From Affinundibacterium seohonense (GTDB lineage: Bacteria; Pseudomonadota; Gammaproteobacteria; Burkholderiales; Burkholderiaceae_D), in NCBI RefSeq assembly GCF_014284305.1, contig NZ_JACOFW010000029.1:1-50046 (forward strand): a stretch of 50,046 nucleotides of DNA. The letters are read 5' to 3'. The translations under genes and the position numbers were made by a program. Numbering within the stretch: position 1 is the stretch's first letter; each line of letters opens with the position of its first letter. Below the pieces are notes generated by a model. The model ran no database searches, was not told where the DNA came from, and saw only the letters and a list, made by a program, of their open reading frames with translations. This document shows positions 43,029-50,046 of the stretch, piece by piece.

Positions 43029-43475
43029 ATGATGAACTTCACTGATTTTCGTTTCCCCCAAGTCTTCGGCAAAATCGGCCAACGCCTCCCCTCACCTGTC
43101 GCCAGCGCACCTCTGATGTTGATGTTAGAGCTAGCACGACAACGCAGCTGGCTCATCGCGCCTGAGAATCTCTACGGCAGAACATTTCAAATTCACGTCG
43201 AAGATCTCGGCTTACGTCTATGCTTTCGTTGCAACCATGGCCGCTTCAAAGCTATCCCACTTCAAGCCACCGACGTCAGTCTCACAGCCTGCGCGATGGA
43301 CTTCTTAAAGTTGGCAACCGCCTTAGAAGACGCCGATACCTTATTCTTCCGTCGTCGCTTAAAAATCGAAGGCGATACAGAATTGGGCATTGCGGTGAAA
43401 TACTGGATCGATGCGAGTGAACGTCCGGCTTGGCTTCATCAGCTTGCAGAAAAATTGAGTGCGGGTGCAACATAG
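43029..43475 (+). CDS. ubiT: Ubiquinone biosynthesis accessory factor UbiT (SCP2 domain)
   Basis: 148-aa SCP2/sterol-carrier-like protein that binds ubiquinone intermediates and serves UbiU/UbiV in the anaerobic pathway. The start MMNFTDFRFPQVFGKIGQRL has the usual proline-rich LPSPVASAPLMLMLELARQR (about 20-39). The SCP2 core runs from LYGRTFQIHVEDLGLRLCFR to SLTACAMDFLKLATALEDAD then LFFRRRLKIEGDTELGIAVK. Two adjacent ATGs (43029, 43032) are possible starts. The spacing of 8 nt from ubiV and its partner role make an operon very likely. Confidence 0.9.
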   Translation: MMNFTDFRFPQVFGKIGQRLPSPVASAPLMLMLELARQRSWLIAPENLYGRTFQIHVEDLGLRLCFRCNHGRFKAIPLQATDVSLTACAMDFLKLATALEDADTLFFRRRLKIEGDTELGIAVKYWIDASERPAWLHQLAEKLSAGAT

Positions 43476-43670
43476 CATCATCTAATCAACGGCGAATCAG
43501 ACCAGACTCTGATAAGGGGAATATCGGGGAAAAATCATGATCACTCCTCCCCTGTTTTTAGGTCCTTTTCTCGATATTTTCCGCGTATTTTGCAGTTCAC
43601 TTGTTCTATCCAAGCTTGCCAAAACTGTGATAAATTGCATTTGACACGAAATAAATCAAGGCAATTCCCC

Positions 43671-44426
43671 ATGCGGCAGTCCCTCTTAAAAAGCTTATTT
43701 CTACTTTTGTTCACAGGCAGTTGTCACGCTTTAGAGCCTATCCGAGCATGCGGTGGCGATAGTAATTGGCCGCCGATGTCGTATATTTCTGAAGAAACAA
43801 AATCCATACAGGGTCTTTCCGTACAGGTATTAAAAGAAATTTTCTTAAAGCCTACTCCTGAGTTCAAACTACGTCCTTGGGCTCGTTGCATGTCGGAAGT
43901 AGAATCCTTGCAGGGAAGCGACTTAATTATGTCCAGTTTTAGAACACCAGAGCGCGAACAAAAATTTTATTTTTCTCGGCCTTACTTTAACCTAACCCCG
44001 GCATACTTTTTTGCGCGTCAGCGCTTCGCTCAAGCACCGATCACAACACTCAGGGATCTCAGCCAATATAAAGTCTGCAGCCTGCATGGTGCTGCCACAT
44101 CCTACGTTGGAAGTGCCGCTTCTCAAATCGAAAGTGGAGCTACCAACTATTTGAGCTTGATTCGAAAAATCGATCGTGGACATTGTGAAATTGTTGTTGA
44201 CATGAAGGAAGTATTCCTTGGTTTATCGAAAATTGGCGTGGCGCCTTTCGACGCCGCACACTATAAGATCTTGGTGCTCCCCGAAACACAGCAACTCCCC
44301 TTACATTTCGCCATCAGCAAACGACATCCTAATGCAAAGAAAATTTTAGAAATGCTCAATAAAGGTATCGCTACGCTTGAGAAAAACGGTAAATTAAAGC
44401 AATTAGCTGATCGCGATTTTAAGTAA
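43671..44426 (+). CDS. Periplasmic solute-binding protein, SBP_bac_3-like
   Basis: 251 aa from MRQSLLKSLFLLLFTGSCHA, a Sec signal peptide cleaved after CHA. The frame opens further upstream without a ribosome site. The mature part fits the family-3 extracellular solute-binding fold (amino-acid type): ACGGDSNWPPMSYISEETKS, LRPWARCMSEVESLQGSDLI, SSFRTPEREQKFYFSRPYF, then LNKGIATLEKNGKLKQLADR. No ABC-transporter permease or ATPase gene is adjacent, so it is an orphan binding protein whose ligand is unknown. Confidence 0.83.
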   Translation: MRQSLLKSLFLLLFTGSCHALEPIRACGGDSNWPPMSYISEETKSIQGLSVQVLKEIFLKPTPEFKLRPWARCMSEVESLQGSDLIMSSFRTPEREQKFYFSRPYFNLTPAYFFARQRFAQAPITTLRDLSQYKVCSLHGAATSYVGSAASQIESGATNYLSLIRKIDRGHCEIVVDMKEVFLGLSKIGVAPFDAAHYKILVLPETQQLPLHFAISKRHPNAKKILEMLNKGIATLEKNGKLKQLADRDFK

Positions 44427-44693
44427 TAGGTAGTCTATTTTTGCAGAAATTTCCATCGCCCGCACCTCAATCGAACTGTCTTATCAGTTTAAATTGATAA
44501 AAATATTCAAATCCCAATCAAAACTTGATAAGTATCTAGTTTTTCTACATCCAGATCACGCATTCGCTAACACATCATCGCTTCAGGACTAGACTTTCAA
44601 CATCCATCTTGTTCTCTATCAAAATTCGACGGCGCATTTAAGATTATGCTGATCGCCATTCTATTTGTATCATCCTAGCCTCAAGAGACTGTC

Positions 44694-45839
44694 ATGAAAC
44701 GCCTAGCCCTCGCCCCTCACCGCCTGTATTTTTTTCTAGGTGCCATTGCCGTCTTGATTCTATTTTCATGGTGGTGGTTGCATGTACAAAGCGGTCGTAG
44801 CTTGGCGGTGCCTTTACATGCTTTATTGATGCCTTTGGGTGTATTTCCTTTGTTCATTTTAGGTTTCACTTTCACCGCTGGACCAAAGTGGTTGACGGTG
44901 GATGAACCGCCGCATAATTTCTTACTACATGGCGGCACTTATTTCGGGGGCTTGGTGTTGGTGTTGATCGCTTCCACTTTGGAATTGCCACCTTTGCGTA
45001 TGTCGGGCTTTGCCTTGATGTTAGCGGCTTGGTGTGCGGTGACTTTGCGTTGGGCGCGCTTAATCATCCATAGCCAGGTCAAAGACAAACGACATCCGCA
45101 GGCTTTATTGCTGGCCATGACGGGTGGCGTGTTGGCTATATTCTCCGCGTTTTTATGGAGCGCGGGTCTCAACCTTGCTTGGATTGCAGCACGTCAACTT
45201 GCCTTTTTTGCCTTTTTGTTGCCGGTGTTTTTGACCGTATGTCATCGCATGTTGCCCTTCTTTAGCAGCAATGTGATCAAACCCTATGCCATGTGGCGCC
45301 CTTACTGGTTGCTGGGGTCTTGGATCGCTGCTTGTTGGGGCTTGGCGATTGCAGGTATCTTTGGCGCGCATCTGATCGAAGCATTGATTGCCACTTTGCT
45401 CAGTTTTAGTTTCGCCAATACCTCATGGCGCTGGGGTCTATTCCGCAGTTTGCAAAATCGCTTATTGGCGATGTTGCACTTATCATTTGCCTGGCTTGCG
45501 ATTGTTTTTGCATTGCAAGCGGCTAGTGCTTTTGGCGCACAAATAGGCTCGACGATGGTGCATGCCTTAGCCCTAGGTTTCATGGGAACGATGTTAGTCG
45601 GTTTTGTTAGCCGCGTGAGTTTTGGGCATAGCGGCCGCCCTCTGCAAGTGAATAATCTATTATGGACGATTTATCTAGCATTGCATGTTGCAGCCTTGCT
45701 GCGCGTTGCTGCCAGTGTGACGACGATTCCGCACATGATGAGCATTTCGGCCGCCATCTGGCTGCTACTATTATTGACTTGGGTTGGATTGATGTTGCCG
45801 ATCTATATCAACGCGAGAGCCGATGGACAGGCTGGATAA
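44694..45839 (+). CDS. NnrS family membrane protein
   Basis: 381-aa polytopic membrane protein of the NnrS family, which protects cells against nitric oxide stress and is often part of denitrification regulons. About ten to twelve hydrophobic segments; family hallmarks include HALLMPLGVFPLFILGFTFT, GPKWLTVDEP, CHRMLPFFSSNVI, VHALALGFMGTMLVGFVSRV and SFGHSGRPLQ. Several intramembrane His could bind metal or heme. No denitrification genes are nearby. The 267-nt gap upstream has short inverted repeats (TATCAGTTTAAATTGATA) but no clear FNR/NnrR box. Confidence 0.9.
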   Translation: MKRLALAPHRLYFFLGAIAVLILFSWWWLHVQSGRSLAVPLHALLMPLGVFPLFILGFTFTAGPKWLTVDEPPHNFLLHGGTYFGGLVLVLIASTLELPPLRMSGFALMLAAWCAVTLRWARLIIHSQVKDKRHPQALLLAMTGGVLAIFSAFLWSAGLNLAWIAARQLAFFAFLLPVFLTVCHRMLPFFSSNVIKPYAMWRPYWLLGSWIAACWGLAIAGIFGAHLIEALIATLLSFSFANTSWRWGLFRSLQNRLLAMLHLSFAWLAIVFALQAASAFGAQIGSTMVHALALGFMGTMLVGFVSRVSFGHSGRPLQVNNLLWTIYLALHVAALLRVAASVTTIPHMMSISAAIWLLLLLTWVGLMLPIYINARADGQAG

Positions 45840-46007
45840 TCAATCGATTTCGCCATTGATTTCGGCATCAACTGAATGTCTATTCGCAGGTGATTACGTA
45901 TGACCGCACCTCTGGCTCTATCCCTCAACCGATACCGACTTTGGTTCCATTAGGTATCGGAATCATGGTATGTTTATGCCCGTTCCCACTCTGGCATCGA
46001 CACGCAC

Positions 46008-47264
46008 ATGCAAGCTCTATCCTCAAACGAAATCAGCGCCGTACGCGCTGCATTTCCCGCACTTCAAATTCCAAATCAATGTATTTTTCTTGATAACGCT
46101 GGTGGTTCTCAAGTCTTGAAATTGGTCGCAGATCGAATTCACGACTATTTGTTAACAAGCAGCGTGCAACTGGGCGCTACTTATTCGACTTCTAGCCTTG
46201 CCAGCACAAGAGTCTTGGAGGCTAGAAAAGCTGTCGCTGAACTCATCAATGCAACGGATGATCGCGAAGTCGTGATGGGCGGCTCGACGACAGGCCTGAT
46301 GTTTCAATTGATACAAGCTATCCTTCCTGGAATACAAGCAGGCGATGAAATCATCCTTACCAACACCGATCACGAAGCGAATATCGGTGCGTGGAAACGC
46401 CTGCAACAAGCTGGAGCCATCATCAAAATCTGGCAAGTCAATCCACAAACATTGCAACTCGACTTGGACGATTTAGAAAAATTATTAAGCATCAACACCA
46501 AATGGTTGGCGATGACCTTTGCCTCAAATGTGCTCGGCACCATCAACCCGGTTGCCGAAGTCGCGCGTCGTGTGCATGCTGTTGGCGGTCGGGTCTGCGT
46601 CGATGCAGTGGCCTATGCGCCGCATCGTTTGGTTGACGTGCAAGCCAGTGGTGCTGATATTGTGGTCTTCAGTTTTTATAAAGTATTCGGTCCGCACTAT
46701 GCTGTGTTGTGGGGCAAATTCGAACTCTTGCTTGGGCTCGCGAATTTGAATCATTTTTTTATCGCCGAAGATAATCTACCCTACAAGCTGCAACCGGGAA
46801 ATGTGAATTTTGAATTATCGTATGGTTGTCAGGGAATTGCCGATTATTTAGTTGATATGGGTGAACGCTTCGGTGGCAGCGGTAGCCGTCGTCAATTAAT
46901 GCAATACGCGTTTGATAAATTTGAAGCGCACGAGAACTATCTCGCGCAAAGACTGCTGGATTTCTTGAATTCGAAATCCGGTGTGCGCATCATAGGAATG
47001 CGCGAAGTTCATGAAGGCGACGCCACCCGTGTACCAACGATTAGTTTTGTCGTAGAGAATACGCAATCGGAAACGATCGTCAAACACATCGATCAATTCA
47101 ACATCGGCATACGTTTTGGTGATTTTTATGCGCGTCATTTGATCGAGGCTTTGGATCTGCAACAATACGGAGGTGTCGTGCGAGTCTCGATTGCCCACTA
47201 CAATACGGTAGAAGAAATTGACCTACTGATTTCGCGCCTAAACACCATTCTCCCCTCAGCTTAA
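46008..47264 (+). CDS. Cysteine desulfurase-like PLP enzyme (class V aminotransferase fold)
   Basis: 418-aa pyridoxal-phosphate protein of the cysteine-desulfurase-like (TIGR01976) group. Visible landmarks: IFLDNAGGSQV near the start, GGSTTGLMFQLIQAI, the PLP-stacking His in LTNTDHEANIGAW, the Asp in RVCVDAVAYAPH, and the Schiff-base Lys in VFSFYKVFGPHYAVLWG. It lacks an evident active-site Cys loop like IscS, so it may act on selenocysteine, kynurenine-like or other amino acids rather than supply sulfur. Followed after 12 nt by a 5'-nucleotidase gene, probably in one transcript. No obvious ribosome site before the ATG. Confidence 0.87.
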   Translation: MQALSSNEISAVRAAFPALQIPNQCIFLDNAGGSQVLKLVADRIHDYLLTSSVQLGATYSTSSLASTRVLEARKAVAELINATDDREVVMGGSTTGLMFQLIQAILPGIQAGDEIILTNTDHEANIGAWKRLQQAGAIIKIWQVNPQTLQLDLDDLEKLLSINTKWLAMTFASNVLGTINPVAEVARRVHAVGGRVCVDAVAYAPHRLVDVQASGADIVVFSFYKVFGPHYAVLWGKFELLLGLANLNHFFIAEDNLPYKLQPGNVNFELSYGCQGIADYLVDMGERFGGSGSRRQLMQYAFDKFEAHENYLAQRLLDFLNSKSGVRIIGMREVHEGDATRVPTISFVVENTQSETIVKHIDQFNIGIRFGDFYARHLIEALDLQQYGGVVRVSIAHYNTVEEIDLLISRLNTILPSA

Positions 47265-47276
47265 GACCCTACAAAC

Positions 47277-48185
47277 ATGCCTTACTCACTCGACAAATTA
47301 TTGGTTATTGGGATTTCATCGCGTGCCTTGTTTAACTTAGAAGCAGAGGAAGCGATTTTCCAGCAACAAGGATTGGACGCTTATCGCCAGCATCAATTAG
47401 CACATGAAAATGAAATTCTCAAACCCGGCTCTGGTTTCGCCTTAGTCAAAGCTTTATTAAAACTCAATCAGCTAACGCCCGGGCAAAGACTAGTCGAAGT
47501 CGTCATCATGTCGCGCAATTCGTCTGAAACGTCTTTGCGTATATTCAACTCAATTGCCCATTACGGCTTAGATATTAGCCGTGCGGTTTTGGCGGGCGGT
47601 GCATCGTTGTCTTCGTACTTACAAGCATTTAATGTCAGCCTGTTTTTGTCTTTGCATGAGGACGACGTGCAAGCTGCGATCAATGCAGGCATCGCATCGG
47701 CACTGCTGTATCAATTGGCTGAAAATGTCGCGGACTTAGAGCAAATCCGCATTGCATTTGACGGTGATGCCGTGATTTTTTCCGATGAAGCGGAAAAAAT
47801 CTACCAATCACAAGGCATAGAAGCCTTTGAGCAGCACGAGCGTGAGAATGCGAAAAAGCCTTTACCTGAAGGCCCATTCGCCCGCTTGCTAGTGGCGCTA
47901 TCGTATATTCAAAATAATTTCAAAGCGCCAGACGGTCGCGCTCTGCCATTACGTACCGCCTTAGTCACGGCACGCTCTTCGCCCGCGCACGAACGTGTGA
48001 TACGTACTTTACGCGCTTGGAATATCGCGATTGATGAAACCTTCTTTATGGGTGGAGTGAATAAATCTGCTGTGCTGGCGGCATTTAAACCGCATATGTT
48101 CTTTGATGATCAACATGGACATTGTATGCATGCGTCTAGCGTTGTGCCGACTGGTCGAGTGCCTTACAAACAAGAAGTCTTGTGA
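47277..48185 (+). CDS. 5'-nucleotidase (cytosolic NT5C1-type)
   Basis: 302-aa HAD-like nucleotidase of the cytosolic 5'-nucleotidase 1 family, which removes phosphate from nucleoside monophosphates. Characteristic segments: LLVIGISSRALFNLEAEEAI, VVIMSRNSSETSLRIFNSIA, IAFDGDAVIFSDEAEKIYQS (HAD Asp motif), RTALVTARSSPAHERVIRTL and FFDDQHGHC (acidic metal site). Full length. It sits 12 nt behind the desulfurase-like gene and is probably co-transcribed; the functional link is not obvious. Confidence 0.9.
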   Translation: MPYSLDKLLVIGISSRALFNLEAEEAIFQQQGLDAYRQHQLAHENEILKPGSGFALVKALLKLNQLTPGQRLVEVVIMSRNSSETSLRIFNSIAHYGLDISRAVLAGGASLSSYLQAFNVSLFLSLHEDDVQAAINAGIASALLYQLAENVADLEQIRIAFDGDAVIFSDEAEKIYQSQGIEAFEQHERENAKKPLPEGPFARLLVALSYIQNNFKAPDGRALPLRTALVTARSSPAHERVIRTLRAWNIAIDETFFMGGVNKSAVLAAFKPHMFFDDQHGHCMHASSVVPTGRVPYKQEVL

Positions 48186-48325
48186 CAAATCGCGAAGCGT
48201 GAAGTTTTATTCCTTTTCTTCACCAAGTCATAACTTTATGTCCTTTGTTCACTCTATCTGAATTGGCTACACTACAATCAAGCTACACTTTGCATTCATC
48301 TCACTACCAATAATAATTGACCGCT

Positions 48326-49843
48326 ATGACATCCAACATCCACCATTTACTAACCGAACTCGGGATTAATTTGGCTGACTATCAAGGAAATGACATTCCT
48401 AGTATTTCACCAATCAATGGCTTGCCCCTTGCAAACCTACGTGCAGACAATACAGAACAAGTTACCAAAAAAATTGATCGCGCCCACGCCGCTTTTTTGG
48501 ATTGGCGCAAAGTACCGGCACCACGCCGTGGTGAAGTTATTCGTTTATTCGGTGAAGAGCTGCGCACACACAAAGCGGCTTTGGGTCAAATCGTGACTTT
48601 AGAAGCTGGCAAAATTTTGCAAGAAGGTTTGGGCGAAGTCCAAGAAATGATTGATATCTGCGACTTCGCGGTTGGCTTATCCCGCCAGTTGTACGGCTTG
48701 ACGATCGCCTCTGAGCGTCCGGGACATCGCATGATGGAAGTCTGGCATCCTATCGGTGTAGTGGGCGTCATTTCCGCTTTTAACTTCCCTGTCGCGGTAT
48801 GGGCTTGGAATGCCGCACTCGCCTTCGTGTGCGGTAATAGCGTGACCTGGAAACCATCAGAAAAAACACCATTAACCGCAGTCGCAACCCACGCTTTGTT
48901 TATGAAAGCGGTCGCACGTTTTAATGCCACTGGCAATGATGCACCAGAAGGTTTAGCCGAATTGATTATCGGCGCCCGCGACACCGGAGCGCAAATGGTG
49001 GAAGACAAACGCGTCGCCTTAGTATCTGCCACTGGAAGTACGCGTATGGGACGCCAAGTGGCTGAAGTATGTGCCAAACGTTTGACACGCACCATCTTAG
49101 AACTAGGCGGCAATAACGCTATGATCGTCGCACCAAGTGCTGATTTGGAAATGGCGGTACGCGCGATTACCTTCTCCGCCGTCGGCACTGCTGGTCAGCG
49201 TTGCACCACTTTGCGCCGCTTATTTGTTCATGACAGTATTTACGACACCATCGTGCCACGTTTAAAAAAGATTTACGCTGGTCTGCCGATTGGCAATCCA
49301 CTAGAGAAATCCACCTTGATTGGTCCACTAGTTGATCAAGCCGCATACGAAGCTATGCAAACTGCGCTGAACGCAGCAAAAGCGGATCAAGGCGAAGTAT
49401 TTGGTGGTGAACGTGTGATGGTCGCTGGCTCTGAGGCTGGTTACTACGTGCGTCCATCGATCGTAGAAATGCCAACGCAGACTGCACACATGCACCACGA
49501 AGTCTTTGCACCGATTATGTACATCGTGCGCTATACCGATTTACAACAAGCAATTAACTGGAACAATGAAGTACCACAAGGCTTGTCCTCCAGCATTTTC
49601 ACCACCGACATGCGCGAAGCCGAATTGTTTATGTCTGACGTCGGCAGCGATTGCGGCATTGCCAACGTCAACATCGGCCCATCCGGCGCAGAAATCGGCG
49701 GTGCATTTGGCGGTGAAAAAGATACAGGCGGTGGTCGTGAATCAGGCTCGGATGCGTGGAAAGCGTATATGCGCCGTTCTACCAATACGGTCAATTACAG
49801 CCATTCTTTGCCTTTAGCACAGGGAATTAGTTTTGATATTTAG
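48326..49843 (+). CDS. ALDH7-type aldehyde dehydrogenase (probable piperideine-6-carboxylate / aminoadipate-semialdehyde dehydrogenase)
   Basis: 505-aa NAD-dependent aldehyde dehydrogenase close to the ALDH7 (AmaB, antiquitin) group of lysine and pipecolate catabolism. Signatures: ERPGHRMMEVWHPIGVVGVI then SAFNFPVAVWAWN, NSVTWKPSEKTPL, ILELGGNNAMIV (general base Glu), GTAGQRCTTLRRL (catalytic Cys) and GGAFGGEKDTGGGRESGSDA near the end, which is characteristic of ALDH7. All catalytic residues are present. The ATG at 48326 is preferred to a TTG 9 nt earlier; neither has a good ribosome site. No other lysine-degradation genes are adjacent. Confidence 0.88.
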   Translation: MTSNIHHLLTELGINLADYQGNDIPSISPINGLPLANLRADNTEQVTKKIDRAHAAFLDWRKVPAPRRGEVIRLFGEELRTHKAALGQIVTLEAGKILQEGLGEVQEMIDICDFAVGLSRQLYGLTIASERPGHRMMEVWHPIGVVGVISAFNFPVAVWAWNAALAFVCGNSVTWKPSEKTPLTAVATHALFMKAVARFNATGNDAPEGLAELIIGARDTGAQMVEDKRVALVSATGSTRMGRQVAEVCAKRLTRTILELGGNNAMIVAPSADLEMAVRAITFSAVGTAGQRCTTLRRLFVHDSIYDTIVPRLKKIYAGLPIGNPLEKSTLIGPLVDQAAYEAMQTALNAAKADQGEVFGGERVMVAGSEAGYYVRPSIVEMPTQTAHMHHEVFAPIMYIVRYTDLQQAINWNNEVPQGLSSSIFTTDMREAELFMSDVGSDCGIANVNIGPSGAEIGGAFGGEKDTGGGRESGSDAWKAYMRRSTNTVNYSHSLPLAQGISFDI

Positions 49844-49888
49844 TACTAAGTCGATTTAAGAAATTAAACTACCGAGGCGCTGCAAGTT

Positions 49889-49910
49889 GTCATTCCTGCG
49901 CAGGCACACT
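49889..49910. repeat. Partial copy of the CATTCCTGCG repeat, cut by the IS end
   Basis: GTCATTCCTGCGCAGGCACA matches the first arm of the palindrome in the 41720/41910 repeats and breaks off where the presumed insertion sequence begins. Confidence 0.55.
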
Positions 49911-50046
49911 AGTGTCCGGAATAATTTGCTTGACTAAGCTGTAGGGTGTTGCAGGGATTGGTTTACGAGTGTTAACCTCGGTTTGCCGACTAAAAAACCA
50001 AACCTGCAACATGTTTAGAATAACCAATTTTCAAGAAATAATGAAG
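49911..50046 (+). mobile_element. Left end of a probable IS4-type insertion sequence (continues past the window)
   Basis: Begins AGTGTCCGGAATAATTTGCT, which looks like a terminal inverted repeat of IS4-related elements. An inverted repeat, TTGCAGG and TTGGTTT (49949-49964) facing AAACCAA and CCTGCAA (49995-50009), lies directly before the first ORF, as often seen shielding transposase translation. The right end is outside the window, so the terminal-repeat claim cannot be checked here. Confidence 0.55.
50011..50046 (+). CDS. Transposase, N-terminal fragment (window edge)
   Basis: Only twelve codons are inside the window: MFRITNFQEIMK. This looks like the start of IS4-family DDE transposases. 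The gene runs off the edge. The call depends on the adjoining IS end; alone the fragment is too short to prove it. Confidence 0.45.
   Translation, partial: MFRITNFQEIMK

Noticed and set aside
43514..43557. Possible terminator after ubiT (GGGGA...TCCCC then TGTTTTT)
   Set aside because: The stem is only about 5 bp with a long loop; not convincing.
1..50046. CRISPR array search
   Set aside because: No series of regularly spaced direct repeats was seen; the only tandem repeats are the two 178-bp units and the 9-bp iterons.

Overview
The window looks like chromosome of a moderately AT-rich betaproteobacterium. Protein style and gene content (P4-type island at a leucine tRNA, ubiT/ubiU/ubiV, an NnrS protein, an ArnT-like glycosyltransferase, hairpin repeats with CTCGCTGCGCTC-type loops) fit Burkholderiales, plausibly an Oxalobacteraceae relative such as Undibacterium. 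That placement is inference; there is no rRNA or other marker gene here.

Layout. 1-530: three hairpin repeats and the terminator of an efflux operon. 532-7323: a tripartite RND multidrug pump (adaptor, inner-membrane pump, outer-membrane factor, all on the minus strand) with a divergent TetR repressor and a 24-bp palindromic operator between them. 7357-10298: a TRIC/UPF0126 membrane protein, ribosomal protein L31 type B with its terminator, and an ArnT-like GT-C glycosyltransferase.

10434-34322: a genomic island of about 24 kb inserted in tRNA-Leu(CAA). It is bounded by a 17-bp direct repeat (attL in the tRNA 3' end, attR at 34306). A P4-family integrase sits next to the tRNA and an AlpA-like regulator lies near attR. 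Four copies of the decamer TTTGCATCCA, in either orientation, lie at the two ends and look like integrase arm sites. The cargo is mainly defence: a DRT2-like reverse transcriptase with a structured candidate ncRNA upstream; a protein resembling HslV/proteasome beta subunits, whose TTG start puts Thr at position 2; a DCL-family (DUF3223) protein; a Hachiman pair (hamA, hamB); and a type I restriction-modification operon (hsdM, a 29-aa coupled ORF, hsdS, an FRG-domain protein, hsdR, and a metallopeptidase remnant). To the right is a mobility and recombination block: a zinc-ribbon/glycine-zipper protein, DUF932, YqaJ nuclease, a recombination-directionality-factor-like protein, an inovirus Gp2/YagK-like protein, AlpA and a hypothetical protein.

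34337-50046: chromosome again. It starts with the terminator that originally followed the tRNA. Then come a REC-TPR response regulator with a soluble histidine kinase, a GNAT acetyltransferase, a secreted metallo-beta-lactamase-fold hydrolase, a secreted protein of unknown function, the ubiU/ubiV/ubiT genes for O2-independent ubiquinone synthesis (with a 178-bp tandem repeat between ubiU and ubiV), a periplasmic solute-binding protein, NnrS, a cysteine-desulfurase-like enzyme, a 5'-nucleotidase and an ALDH7-type dehydrogenase. The right edge appears to be the left end of an IS4-type insertion sequence that landed in a copy of the local repeat.

Best leads for something new: the DRT2-like RT with its leader RNA, which holds a 40-codon stop-free window; the HslV-like Ntn-hydrolase next to it; and the 29-aa ORF joined to both hsdM and hsdS by 4-nt overlaps.
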